Part shown: positions 45,683 to 55,830 of the stretch, one piece after another
How the letters are laid out: each line of letters starts with the position of its first letter
How positions within the stretch are numbered: the stretch's first letter is position 1
Origin: Schistocerca nitens
Taxonomy: Eukaryota; Arthropoda; Insecta; Orthoptera; Acrididae
Length of the DNA: 64,000 bases
Reading direction: 5' to 3'
Assembly (NCBI RefSeq): GCF_023898315.1
Contig: NC_064622.1
Location: forward strand, 166,490,178 to 166,554,177
Made by a program: the position numbers and the translations under genes
The notes under the pieces: model-generated
What the model saw: only the letters and a program-made list of their open reading frames with translations
Told to the model about the DNA's origin: nothing
The model's database searches: none

Positions 45683-48600
45683 CCTGTCTGCTTTCACCTG
45701 TTGTGTCATCAAGATGTTGGACACCCCTAATTCCAGCACACACACAGTGAACAAATATTTGAACAACAATGAGGAATATTTCCCTCCAGCAATAAAATTA
45801 AACTGATGGGACAACTGTGGGAAGTGTGGGGGGAGGGGGTTGTTGTTGTTGTTGTTGTTAAAGTGCAGGCATATTAAGTATACAACAGTAAGAGTGACAT
45901 CACTATTCCAAAACAAACAAAACTGAAAAGAAACATATGAAATCCTCAAGAATAAACTGAACAAAAACCACACAACTGGAATCTAATACTTCATTTGACC
46001 TACGTAGCCGATACGAAAGCAGCAATACCCGACACCCACTACCCCCACATAGAACCATAAATACCGATATCATTTCACTCAACTATGTAGCTCAAACCGA
46101 GACAGCAATAATACCACCCACCCAACTCAACCATAAAAACAAGTGTTATAAGTTCACTTGATGTATATAGATCCAAGGAAGTCCCCAGTATCATGGACCC
46201 ACAAATAGCAGAACTTTTGAGTTAATGATTACTGATTATTAATATTGTCACCAATCACAAATTTTCATTTTTTTAATTGCATCCAAAGTGTTTCTGAACT
46301 ACAACACAAAGATTATATGGCTATAATGGGCATTTCATCTGCTTCTATTTTCACCCAATAGTAACAAAGCTACACAGTTGTTAAGATTTCAGCAGACTAT
46401 GCCTAATGTGGGATTAATGAGAAAATGATAGTTTGAATTTACTATTATTACCATTTACATGGTACGGTAGCAAACCCATTACTCCATACTATCACTGTAA
46501 CACAAGTCATATCATACACATGTTGAATACAGTAGTCTGAAAATGTGAAAGTTCTTCAGCAATGCAGAAAACAATAGTTGTGGCCAAACTTAGATAAAGA
46601 CTTAGGGCCTTCTTAACTTTATTTCTCACTGTCCTTTAGCATTTCCTGATTAAACCCACCTGAGGTATGGTTTATAACAACAGTGTCATTTTGTTACTAT
46701 TAGGTGAAGACTGAAGCATATATTGATGTCCATTAAAGCCATACAGTCCTTGAATATGTAGCTCCAAACCCCGTTGGACAGCAATGAAAAAATAAAAATT
46801 TGTTGTTGATGATGGGATTTTATTAATCAATAAACCTTAACCTAGAAGTTTACAGTCACGGGCACTCCTCAACTTAATGACTATTAAGAAGATACTTCTA
46901 TCATCAAAACCTAATGAGAACAAAATAACTGCAACGTAGCAGACACCTACAAACTACCAAATTGGAACTTCAATAACCAACACAAACCACAAAATCATAA
47001 AAAAACTACTCCAACACAAACTTCGATACCCACGTAGCAAGAAAAATTATGTACACAGACGCTGCTCAGTTTATTTATAAATTCTGCACAGTGCCGACAT
47101 TTCACACATTCCGCAAAGAGGCCTTATAAGTGGAGAAATTTAATTGTAGACACTATATTGTCACCTACAGCAGCAACCATCAAATTACTAGTAAATTAAT
47201 TAAAAAAACACATGCATAATTAACAGGACAAACCAACAATATTAAAATAAAAAACAAATCAGTACTCAATAACTAATGACATGAAAATTCACTACCCACT
47301 AATTTTGCATTACCATGCTGTGTTTTGGGAGAAAAGATTATACTGGTTCCCTTGTGTCCAAAGTAACAATTTTTCTCCAAAATTCTTTTCTGCTGCATTG
47401 GTTAGTTAACTTACAGATAATAGGTTACTCTGTTTCAATCCTGACACTAACCACTAACTTCAATCCTGACACTAACCACCAAATTTCACATTCATTTCAT
47501 GACAGACTAAAACAGATTTTGATTTATACACAAAATGTTAAGAGCGTCACTGTGTGCCATCTGTCTTAAAATCATCATAACTTCAAAGACATTTAATACA
47601 ATTACTTACCTCAGTAATGTGAACAAATAAATGAAGTTACACTCAACTCCCAGATTGCTTGGAAAACGTTATATAGAATGACATATACAGCACAATAAAG
47701 TTATTCCATGCATACTTCCAAAATAATTTCTGAATTCTCATGGATGAGGTGGCGATACAGACAATTAATCTAAATCGAGTAGGCCTATGTGATGGAAAGA
47801 AGATTCTACAGTCTGACTGACACCACTAGTCACAATGATTGTATTGAACACGCATATTTACACTGCTGACAGAACTGAAAAGGCTAACCTGAAGTATCTT
47901 CCTTTACTTTCCAGAAAGACAACAAATACTACACTACTTTGTAAAATTCACTTCACTGTTGTACCCTAATTCCACTCAAACATGAGCAGTGTTCACCATA
48001 GATGATAAAATAGCCATGGAAAAAGGGAGTGGGGTGTCAGGTGAGAGATTTTCAGAATAGGTGAGAGTATCACCCAACAAATTTGCAGTTGGGGAGGGGG
48101 GACAGCATCTCCAATCCCTCTACCAATGACAACAATGTATCATCTGATACAGTTTAATTGTAACAAATCTGTCTTCTAACAACTATGGACATGGCACATA
48201 ATTCACAACTACCCCCAAAACTGTTATATCTATCATTTCTATTGCATTACCTGTATTATATGTCCATTTCTGATATGAAGAACTGCTTCATTACCACAAA
48301 TAACTACACTGTAATATTGAAAATATTTTCAGCCACTCTTTCTCGGCAGCTACTGCAAATATATTTACCACATACATAAAATAAATTCCATTTGCAAAAG
48401 ATGGAATTTTTTACTTATCTATGTGGTTAAATATTATTAAAATCCAACATTTATCTATTACATTCTGACAGTTTTCAGTACAATGCAGCAAGCAAGCTCC
48501 ACTTATCAGCCACCAACACATTTACAGTTGCAGAGTGAGTGGCAGTGTAGGTGGGACAAGCTTTCACCATGTGGTGTTGGCACAACATAGATGCTTACTT

Positions 48601-49588
48601 CTTTGGCACAGTGACAAGATGACAATCACTTCATAATAACTACCATATTAACAGGTACTGTACTTATTATAACTTGGTAACATCAGTAGCAGACACCACA
48701 AAAAAGTCTACAGATTGTGCTGATCCAGAGTTGTCAGGACGTCACAAATAAATAGTGCTTAACCCCAGGGCATCTATCGTGACAATAAAATTGTTCCCTG
48801 AAGTTCACTTTCCAGAGTCCACTTCTCTCCTAACCCCAAAACTTTCATGCACTCATTCACACTAAGTACAATGCATTTAATATCCTGTCCCTGTCACTCA
48901 TTGTTAGCACTCCATATACACAGAGGACATCCAAAACTACAGACTGAAACAGTTGCAAAAGTTTAAATGAAATTTTATTTGAATAGAAGTGCTACATATT
49001 ATTGTACAACAAAGAGAGATAAAAATACAACTGCTTGTATGGGCAACTGGAATGATTAATTATGGTAGTAAGCCATATAACATCACTACAAGTAAATATT
49101 AAATTTTATGTGTAGAGCACAAAATACCTATCTGTGAAAAATAGTTTTGAATACAAATTGAAAACTTTTACCGAAAACTGGCAATAATTGTTGCCGTTCA
49201 ATAAGACACATCCAAAAATTTCACAATTTAATTTCTTTATAAAACCGTGTATTTGCATATTATTAATTTTAACACCTTTCATTCGAAAACCTTTACCCAT
49301 TACCGTAGCACCCGAGAACACATCAAATAGTGGTCATTACTGTTACCATTATGGTGTTTATGCAGATACAATTTTGAGCTTTGGATGCGCGGTAAAATTT
49401 CGGACAAATATTTTTCATAATATACATACAAAAGTAAATTTTATTGTTAAAATAAGCTGCTTTATTCACAATAATCTTCGCGCACATTAATTTTTCAAAC
49501 AGTGGAAAACTTATTTCTAGTCCACATTCCTTTCCTAAACATATATACACCAACATAATAATTGCATATAATATAGAAATTAAAATGC
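45683..49588. other. Intergenic AT-rich stretch
   Basis: About 3.9 kb without a defensible gene. It contains (GTT)n at 45840-45859 and a 25 bp tandem duplication at 47434-47483 (TTCAATCCTGACACTAACCA twice). AT-rich sequence continues up to the 3' end of the small minus-strand gene. Some parts (45960-46180, 46920-47040) look like old repeat sequence but I could not assign them. Confidence 0.4.
49440..49466 (-). terminator. Polyadenylation signals of the small basic-protein gene
   Basis: On the minus strand AATAAA occurs at 49461-49466 and again at 49440-49445, about 120-150 bases after the stop codon at 49589. This is a suitable position for 3' end formation of the minus-strand gene. Confidence 0.55.
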
Positions 49589-50017
49589 TTACCACTTGCG
49601 CTTTGCAGAGGCAGTCTTTCCACCAGATTTCCGGGCTTTCGCGCCTCGTTTAGGTTTTGCTGCAACTCGTGGCGATCCTTTCTTCGCTACTGACTTACGT
49701 GCCTCACCAGATTTTGGTTTCTTCGGTGACTCAGTTTTACCTCTTCCGCGTTTTTCGGGAGTGTTCTTAGATTCTTGGCCATCTGCAACATCAGTTTTAT
49801 CCTTCTGCTTGCCTCTGGCCCTCTTAGGTGCAGGTTCTCCCTCCTCTAACGTAGTTGCAGTTTTAGCCTCCTCCACGTTTTGTGATGCAGGCTGGGCTTG
49901 AGACTTTTTAGGACTTCTACGAGGCTTTTTTTGTTCTGCATCTGTAGATTCTGCCGTTTTAGCTGCTTCTGCGGCGGGCGTCTTCGTAGCTGAGCGTTTT
50001 CCTTTTCTCGCCGGCAT
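49589..50017 (-). CDS. Small Lys/Arg-rich nuclear-type protein with AT-hook-like motifs
   Basis: A 142-codon frame starts MPARKGKRSATKTPAAEAAK at 50017 in a good context (AAACATG). An upstream in-frame extension lacks an ATG of comparable quality. The protein is highly charged and low complexity, rich in Lys, Arg, Ala, Pro, Ser and Thr, with no hydrophobic segment. Short basic clusters resemble AT-hook cores: KRARGK at about 65-70 and KRGRGK at about 89-94 (followed by TESPKKPKSG), with KPKRGAKARK near 121-130. SPKK-type motifs and this composition are known from HMGA, HMGN and H1-tail-like chromatin proteins. I infer a nuclear, DNA-binding or chromatin role but cannot name an orthologue. It is a single exon here. 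Its promoter lies in the 370-base gap behind the NCAPH2 stop codon. The sequence at the stop codon (AAGTGGTAAGC) also looks like a splice donor, so a longer spliced form is possible. Confidence 0.75.
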   Translation of the reverse strand: MPARKGKRSATKTPAAEAAKTAESTDAEQKKPRRSPKKSQAQPASQNVEEAKTATTLEEGEPAPKRARGKQKDKTDVADGQESKNTPEKRGRGKTESPKKPKSGEARKSVAKKGSPRVAAKPKRGAKARKSGGKTASAKRKW

Positions 50018-50039
50018 GTTTAGAACAGTAATCCACACG

Positions 50040-50140
50040 TACAACGCCTAGCCAGATAACTATTTTGGCGCGAATGTTACACACAGAGCGGTAGAAGCCG
50101 CTAGCTGGCGCATGCGCAGAGCCCGTGTGACGTAACGAAC
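50040..50140 (-). promoter_or_regulatory. Probable promoter of the small basic-protein gene (NRF-1-like and CRE-like sites)
   Basis: Upstream of the start codon there is a perfect palindrome GCGCATGCGC at 50108-50117, the core of NRF-1 sites (known in insects through the NRF-1 homologue erect wing). A TGACGTAA at 50128-50135 matches ATF/CREB-type sites. The stretch is CpG-richer than its surroundings. No TATA box is evident, which fits a housekeeping gene. Function is inferred from motif and position only. Confidence 0.5.
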
Positions 50141-50385
50141 TTACATTCACATAACCGACAGGCTCATTTCAAATTTAAAAAGAGAAACTCTGAAAATAAA
50201 TTACTTCAACACCATTTTATGACGCCTTTTTCAGTTTGGTACAGTATTACAAACAATTAACGTGTTTGTAAAAACAAATTTATGCGCCAGAATAACTACC
50301 GTTCCTGAGGTGAAGTTCTGATGAATCTAGACATTAAAATGGAAATCAGAATGTCACCTTGAGAATCATTTGTAAAGGGATGAAT

Positions 50386-52122
50386 TCACTCGTACATCTC
50401 TTTCAAGAGTTCATTATCTCTTACTCTCGTAAGAAGCTTGGCGCTCATACAGTCCATTGCTAGAGGGTCGTCTATGGTCCTTATTATTTCCACATTATAC
50501 GCATTGGCAAGCATAAGAGTTGCCAGGAAATAACGCGAAACATTTTCGACTGGTTCATTTCCAACTATATCACTGAAAGGCAAAACTGGGTGTTCCTCCG
50601 TATGTGGGAATCGAGAAAGCACTAAATCACAATACTTATGAATATTAAAATGACCTCTTTCCTGTGATGCCTTCAAAATATGTCTTATGGAATCATGCCA
50701 TTCATTTACAATCTGTGTTATACTTTCAGCGACCTCTGCTGTTACTGCTGGAACGACAACTGCCTCTCTAACAAATTCCGCGTAACTTGGTGCAGGCACG
50801 TCGGAGGGTGGAGGTAAACATTCGAGTAGTGGCAGTTCATCGACCTCATTCACTTCGAAATTAACGTCGTCCTCGTTTTCAAGAATCACAGGCTCTTCAA
50901 ATCCGCAAAAGTCTTCTTCGCCAAATTCGCTAGCCACGTCCCTTATAACATCGTCTAGATTTAATTCGATTGATTCTTTAGACCGTTTCTGCTCCGGTAA
51001 ACAGCAATACTCTTGAAAGGCTAAGTAACATACTTTTTTCTTCCCTTTCGAAATTATATCCTTTGCAAAAAATGACAAAAAACTAGGTGGTCTTTTGTTT
51101 CTTTCCATACCTGCGTTATTGTCAGCAGGTGGTCTCTTTTGCAATACAGATGAAATGTACTCACTTGCAGATGGCATATGAACTGTAGGTCTTGGTTGCA
51201 GTTCTCTTTCTCTCTCATCTTTTTGCACAATGCTATCCCATCCAGTACGATTCTCATTAACAACCTCTACAGTTCCCTTTTTTCTAGAATTTTCTGCTTT
51301 GTTCTTCTCATGCTCTTGATCTGTTGCAATTTCAACTATTTCTTCTCGACTTGGTGCGGCTGCTAGTGTGCAAACTTCGATGGCACAATTTTCGACAGGC
51401 TCTGGATCAATTTCCATTGGAATAGTTTCATGTTGTTCAATTGCGGGTTCCGGTGAAGGGCTTGATAACTCATCGTAATCATATTCTAGTGCGCCTGAAC
51501 ACTGGTTTAATTCTGGTTCACTAATTAACAGTCCAGTGGATGACAGGTATTTATTGACTCTGAAATCATATTTATTACCGACTGCGTTACCCCTCTGCCC
51601 ATAAAGTTCTATTTTCTTTACACCCAGAAAGGAATCTAGCTGCGGATTGTATACGGGAAGTAGCTTGACCTTACTGCGTGTCTCGCGTGCTTGTATGTTT
51701 ATGTCCCCAGCAGAAGCGCCATATTCATCATCTAAAGAACAGAATTCTGTAGAAACATGGGCATTGTCCTTCCCCTCCTTGCCTTTCTTCGTTGGTGCAC
51801 CAGGTTTTGCAGGGTCAGTTTCATTTCTCTGGTTCCTAATGGTATCTAAAACATTATGCAATATTTGCCACAAGTAATCCACTTTCTTCCCATAAATGTC
51901 AGCAGATTTTTGAATGACGAGTGCAGCTTTCGCAAAATTGATGGCACTAAGAATTTCCTGAGCATTTAAACTATTTTCAACCAGCAAGTCATGGTATTCC
52001 TGAAGGTATCGTGCCAAATTAATTTCCCAATTCTCTGTCAGATCACGAATAGGGTTAAGTAACACAGAAAGAACACAGTCTTCCAGCGCGCCGTCTTCTT
52101 GAGTATAAGATGCTCCAGCCAT
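50386..52122 (-). CDS. NCAPH2: Condensin-2 complex subunit H2 (kleisin), single exon
   Basis: An uninterrupted frame of 578 codons from ATG at 52122 (MAGASYTQEDGALED). The N-terminal CNDH2_N region (about 15-130) has NPIRDLTENWEINLARYL, FAKAALVIQKSADIYGKKVD and FCSLDDE, as in vertebrate NCAPH2. A second conserved block at about 170-205 is IELYGQRGNAV then YDFRVNKYLSSTGLLISEPE. A long acidic, disordered middle follows, with a WDSIVQKDE motif near 295. The C-terminal winged-helix region (about 445-578) has SYAEFVREAV, FNIHKYCDLVLSRFP and MDCMSAKLLTRVR. Length is close to the human protein (about 605). The product is the non-SMC kleisin that bridges the SMC2 and SMC4 heads of condensin II in the nucleus, needed for chromosome axial compaction and organisation. 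The complete lack of introns is unusual for a grasshopper gene. The frame is clean, so the gene looks functional. Confidence 0.93.
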   Translation of the reverse strand: MAGASYTQEDGALEDCVLSVLLNPIRDLTENWEINLARYLQEYHDLLVENSLNAQEILSAINFAKAALVIQKSADIYGKKVDYLWQILHNVLDTIRNQRNETDPAKPGAPTKKGKEGKDNAHVSTEFCSLDDEYGASAGDINIQARETRSKVKLLPVYNPQLDSFLGVKKIELYGQRGNAVGNKYDFRVNKYLSSTGLLISEPELNQCSGALEYDYDELSSPSPEPAIEQHETIPMEIDPEPVENCAIEVCTLAAAPSREEIVEIATDQEHEKNKAENSRKKGTVEVVNENRTGWDSIVQKDERERELQPRPTVHMPSASEYISSVLQKRPPADNNAGMERNKRPPSFLSFFAKDIISKGKKKVCYLAFQEYCCLPEQKRSKESIELNLDDVIRDVASEFGEEDFCGFEEPVILENEDDVNFEVNEVDELPLLECLPPPSDVPAPSYAEFVREAVVVPAVTAEVAESITQIVNEWHDSIRHILKASQERGHFNIHKYCDLVLSRFPHTEEHPVLPFSDIVGNEPVENVSRYFLATLMLANAYNVEIIRTIDDPLAMDCMSAKLLTRVRDNELLKEMYE

Positions 52123-52664
52123 AATGTTACCAGAGTGCTATATGAAAACGAATACACTCGCATTCCAAGCAATCACAGCACCAAACATACAGTCATTCAC
52201 AGTAAAATCACAAATCACATATAAAATACAATCACACAACACCTGCGGCGAAGACAATTGCAATGCATTTCAGCAAAAGATATGTCTCTCAACTCAAAAG
52301 GCCAATACCAGCGCCTTCTAATTACATAGCGAATTCTGGTCAAATCATGCATGACTAGGAATATTCCGTTCATTTTGGTCAGGGTATAATAATAAAATAA
52401 CATTTCTGACGAGTTTCTTTGCTCCGCTAGTTATTGTTGTGAGAAATGACATAATTATGCACACATATTTTCAGCAACGGTCAGGAATACCAAAGAGAAG
52501 GCGGCGTATTGCATTGTGGTGGAATTCAGTTGTGTTACAAGTTTGTGATTGAGAGAACTTAATTATTTTTTTCCTCGGGGAGAGTATTCTGTACTCTGTT
52601 TGCGCTGATGGAACAGTCTTAAAAAGGTCAACACGTTTTTCCTTCGGAGAAAAGGAATGAAAGA
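52123..52664. promoter_or_regulatory. Shared intergenic promoter region of NCAPH2 and UNC119
   Basis: Only 542 bases separate the two divergent start codons, so both 5' UTRs and core promoters must lie here. No TATA box stands out for either gene. A stretch at about 52306-52318, read on the minus strand as AGAAGGCGCTGGT, loosely resembles the CTCF core, but I would not rely on it. Bidirectional promoter use is inferred from geometry. Confidence 0.55.
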
Positions 52665-53135
52665 ATGAGCAGTGCCGTGCACAAGAAGACTGGAAACCTA
52701 AGTGCAAATGTTGGCGTTAGACAGGCAAAGGCTTGCAAAGAAGCTGTAATATTAGATTCTGGTAAATAAAAATCTTAATTCACCTATATTTATCATATAG
52801 TTGTATTTAATAATGAAACCTTTGCAGAAACGTAATGATATTTATTTTTATTAACAATTGACAATAAATAAAATTGAATTTCAACAGAGCCCGTTACTGA
52901 AGAAACCATTATTAAGAAGGGATTTGCTTCGCCGGAAGACGTACTGAGACTTCCTAAAATAACAGAAAGTGAGTTTCAGACATTTGAAACGTTTTTCACA
53001 CCATTTGAGGTCAAGTATAATCAATAGGAAAAATAACTTTCCGAATAGAACTACATATTTAAAAACGTTTTCCATATGCTCCGATATAGATGCAGTGTCT
53101 GCTATAATATGTTCATTATCACTGTGTCAAAACAA

Positions 53136-53187
<52 letters not shown>

Positions 53188-53345
53188 CAGAGATGGATAT
53201 CATTTGTTAAAATATGTATACTTTTCTACAGATTACTTGTGTTCTCCAGAGGCAAATATCTATGACATAGACTTTACTCGGTTCAAGATAAGAGATCTGG
53301 AAACTGGGACTGTGTTGTTTGAAATTGCAAAACCACCAGCTGCAG
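52665..53345 (+). CDS. UNC119: UNC119 lipid-binding chaperone, first three coding exons (partial)
   Basis: Three exons are visible. Exon 1 is 52665-52761 ([20 protein letters not shown] through VILDS), followed by donor GGTAAAT. Exon 2 is 52888-52968 ([20 protein letters not shown] then RLPKITE), with acceptor TTTCAACAG and donor GTGAGT. Exon 3 is 53232-53345 ([20 protein letters not shown] then [19 protein letters not shown]), with acceptor TTTTCTACAG and donor GTAAGA. All junctions are phase 1 and join without frame loss. The block [20 protein letters not shown] is the hallmark start of the UNC119/PDE6-delta beta-sandwich. The protein binds myristoylated N-termini of cargo such as transducin alpha or cilium proteins and is released by Arl-family GTPases. 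The remaining exons (family core RYQFTPAFLRL and on) are not in the window, so intron 3 exceeds 10.6 kb. It lies head to head with NCAPH2. Confidence 0.93.
53139..53184 (+). repeat. (GT)23 microsatellite in UNC119 intron 2
   Basis: An uninterrupted GT run of about 46 bases lies between exons 2 and 3 of UNC119, ending 47 bases before the exon 3 acceptor. Confidence 0.95.
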
Positions 53346-54009
53346 GTAAGAAAAAAAAGGCCAGATCTTAAGACTGCTGTGTAATAATGCAGACTAAGTT
53401 CTTAGGTAATTGGCATGTCCTGGGTGCTTATTATGCAAGGACATTGTAACGTATGAAGTGAAGTGAATATGTTACTAATGATAAATGCTGCCAGACCGGG
53501 ATTTGTACCCAGATTTTCTGCTTTTCATGAAAAGTCGCAGTAGACAAGAAACTCAGATGCACTGAGATAGGTATTGAAGCTCCACACGAGCCTGTTTTGG
53601 CAAAACCCACTATTACAACTTTGATCAACCACCACACCCACTCTCACATATAACTGATATTTTCAGAGGAAGCCTTAGCCAGTATATTTTTTCCCCAATC
53701 ATACAGCTGTCCCATGGGGAAATGGGTCAAGACAAACGTGCAAATGTTAAAGTAAAAAAACATGAATGTAGTTTGGCAGACGACAGTTTGGTTGTGAGTT
53801 GGTGAAGCCAACGAATGTGAAACTGAAAAAAAAAAAATCTGCTTATGGTGACAGACTGGTCCGTAGCTTAGCTTAAAAAAAACAAAAAACCACTGTTTTC
53901 ACATTATAGTCCCCATGTTGTTACAGTATTTGTCAAGTGTTTCCCATGTAACTGGTCAGAGTTGACGACTCGTATTGATATTCCTCTTTATTGGGGGAAA
54001 CTTAATCAT
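53346..54009. other. Start of UNC119 intron 3
   Basis: Begins with the donor GTAAGA at 53346. Nothing identifiable before the LINE at about 54010. Confidence 0.6.
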
Positions 54010-54489
54010 CCACCAATCAGTTGAGAAATTGTAATTTTTGTAAATGTAGTTGATGTTACAAGACCTGCAGAAATAATACCAAATGCTTTCTCTGAAAGCT
54101 ACCTAGAACAGGTAGTTTGGAAACTCATTAATGATGGAAATGTATTGGATTTAGCAGCAACAAATAGATGTAACTTCTTTGAGAATGTCCAGGTTGAAAC
54201 TAACATCATTGAACATGACAGTATAATGAAAAGTATAGATTGCAACTCACCTTATAGTGGAGATATTGAGTTGCAGACAGGCACAACAAAAAGACTACTA
54301 AATATTTAAGCTTTCGACCAGAAGACCTGCTCCTGAAATAGACAACATATGGAAGCATTCACATAAACACAGCTCACACAAGCATGACAACTGTCTCTTG
54401 CTGCTGAAACCAGACTGCAAGCAAGTGTATGTGATGAAAGAAGCAATCTTGGTGGTGTGGGTAAAGAGGTGGAGGTTGGGGCCTTTTTT

Positions 54490-54506
54490 GGGGGGGGGGG
54501 GGGGGG
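54490..54506 (+). repeat. G17 homopolymer
   Basis: A run of 17 G after CCTTTTTT inside element D. Confidence 0.9.
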
Positions 54507-54949
54507 CGCAGGGTCAGCTGGGGGACAGTAAAGTGCTGTTTGTGAGAGTGCACAGATAGGAGATGGAAAGAGGGTACATCTGCTAGGTTAAGTCAAGAGG
54601 TTAGACAGATGATTAATGATCCATCTGGCCTCTGCCTTTGTTAATCATTGTCATTCACCCACCTATCCATTTCCTGTCCCCACACCACCGCCTTTTGTTC
54701 CACAATTGCACCCACAGCCTTCTTGCTTCTCTCCTTTACTGTTCCAATGCCCCCTGCCCCCTCTTTTTCCCCTCCTGACTGCATCTAGCTCCTGTATCTC
54801 TCTCCACTTCATTCCTGTACGCTCCGACACTTTACCATACCATGCTCTCCCTCCCCATCCCAGTCTCTTCCTTGCTCCCACCACCCAGATTGCTTTTCTC
54901 CTGCATGCTGAGTTGCTCACAGTCTGGGCTCAGCTGCCAGAAACAGTGG

Positions 54950-54951
<2 letters not shown>

Positions 54952-55009
<58 letters not shown>
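54952..55009 (+). repeat. (GT)29 microsatellite
   Basis: A GT run of about 58 bases near the 3' end of element D. In relatives known to me a GT tract occupies the same place. Confidence 0.95.
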
Positions 55010-55012
<3 letters not shown>

Positions 55013-55358
55013 GTCTATTGCAGAAAAAGGCTACCTGGCAGGAAGTTTACATGTTTAGTAATCTTTTTTTTGTATCTGTCTGTGATTCAACATCTCCACT
55101 ATATGGTGAGTAGCAGTCTTATCATTTTCATATAGTCATTATTCCCTTCTGGATTTTCCATCAGTGAACATGAGACAGTTTTAAAAACAATGATTTCCAA
55201 AAGTACTAAGCAAAACTAAAAGAAGTATGAAGATTTACATATTTAGTAAGTTAGGTTAATATGCACTTGGCTCACATCTCAAAAGAGGAATATCTCTAGA
55301 CAGCAGCATGTAGAAGAACTGTGGGTCAAGTGTAAAAGAATAGCTGACCACATATTGG

Positions 55359-55526
55359 CGTTTTTGTGGACCTTTCTCCAAGAGGAAGTTTTATTCTTAG
55401 CTCTCTTTCGTTCCATCAATTGGGCTTACTATGTAGTTGCTTTTAACTTCATTTTCATATAAGTGTTCTACGCTTATTACATGGGCGTGGATGGCCTCAA
55501 TTGTTTTTGTGTCCTAAAACAAAACG
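55359..55526. mobile_element. Possible 168 bp MITE
   Basis: Compared with the related LINE at 5.2 kb, this LINE is interrupted after CATATTGG and resumes at TACTAGATAGACG. The extra segment begins CGTTTTTGTGGACC, and the reverse complement of its end begins CGTTTTGTTTTAGGACAC, a partial terminal inverted repeat. It has no coding potential. The target duplication is unclear, so the class is open. Confidence 0.4.
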
Positions 55527-55830
55527 TACTAGATAGACGTATACTTAGTAAAACAGTTCATAATGGAATGGATCCTCCCTGGTATATAGTCGCTGTAAAG
55601 AAACTTCTAAAGAAACAAAGACCTCCTACGTGTAACAGGCGCAAAATCAAGTATATGGCTATAGGTACAGAGATGTTGAATGACATGAATTTGTCAGTCA
55701 TGATGGCAATGCTTGAAACCTTCATCATCTTCTATAGCAGAGTACTGTCAAAAGATCTCTCTCAAAACCCAAATAAATTCTGGTCATATGTAAAGACTGT
55801 TAGATAAACCAGAGCCTGAGGCTGTTAGTG

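Larger units (their letters stand above)
54222..55164 (+). mobile_element. Penelope-like ends-only element D with target duplication
   Basis: It is flanked by TGAACATGACAG (54210-54221) and TGAACATGAGACAG (55165-55178), an approximately 12 bp target duplication inside the host LINE. The first ~60 bases (TAGATTGCAACTCACCTTAT, then AGTGGAGATATTGAGTTGCA) are inverted near the 3' end (TTCAACATCTCCACTATATG, then GTGAGTAGCAGTCT). Such end structure is known for Penelope-like pseudo-LTRs. The 3' terminus CTGGATTTTCCAT resembles the end of element C. The protein-coding middle is absent, replaced by pyrimidine-rich UTR. It contains G17 at 54490-54506 and (GT)n at 54952-55009. Confidence 0.65.
54010..55830 (+). 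mobile_element. LINE of the 5.2 kb family, split by a Penelope-like insertion
   Basis: The left piece (54010-54209) matches 5310-5450: AGCTACCTAGAACAGGTAGT, then ATGATGGAAATGTATTGGAT. The right piece (55179-55830) matches 5580-5900: AACTGTGGGTCAAGTGTAAA, then KKLLKKQRPPTCNRRKIKYM, then TEMLNDMNLSVM. An insertion of 943 bases with a target duplication lies between them. A further 168-base insertion sits at 55359-55526. There are many stops. It lies in UNC119 intron 3, in the same orientation as the gene. Confidence 0.7.
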
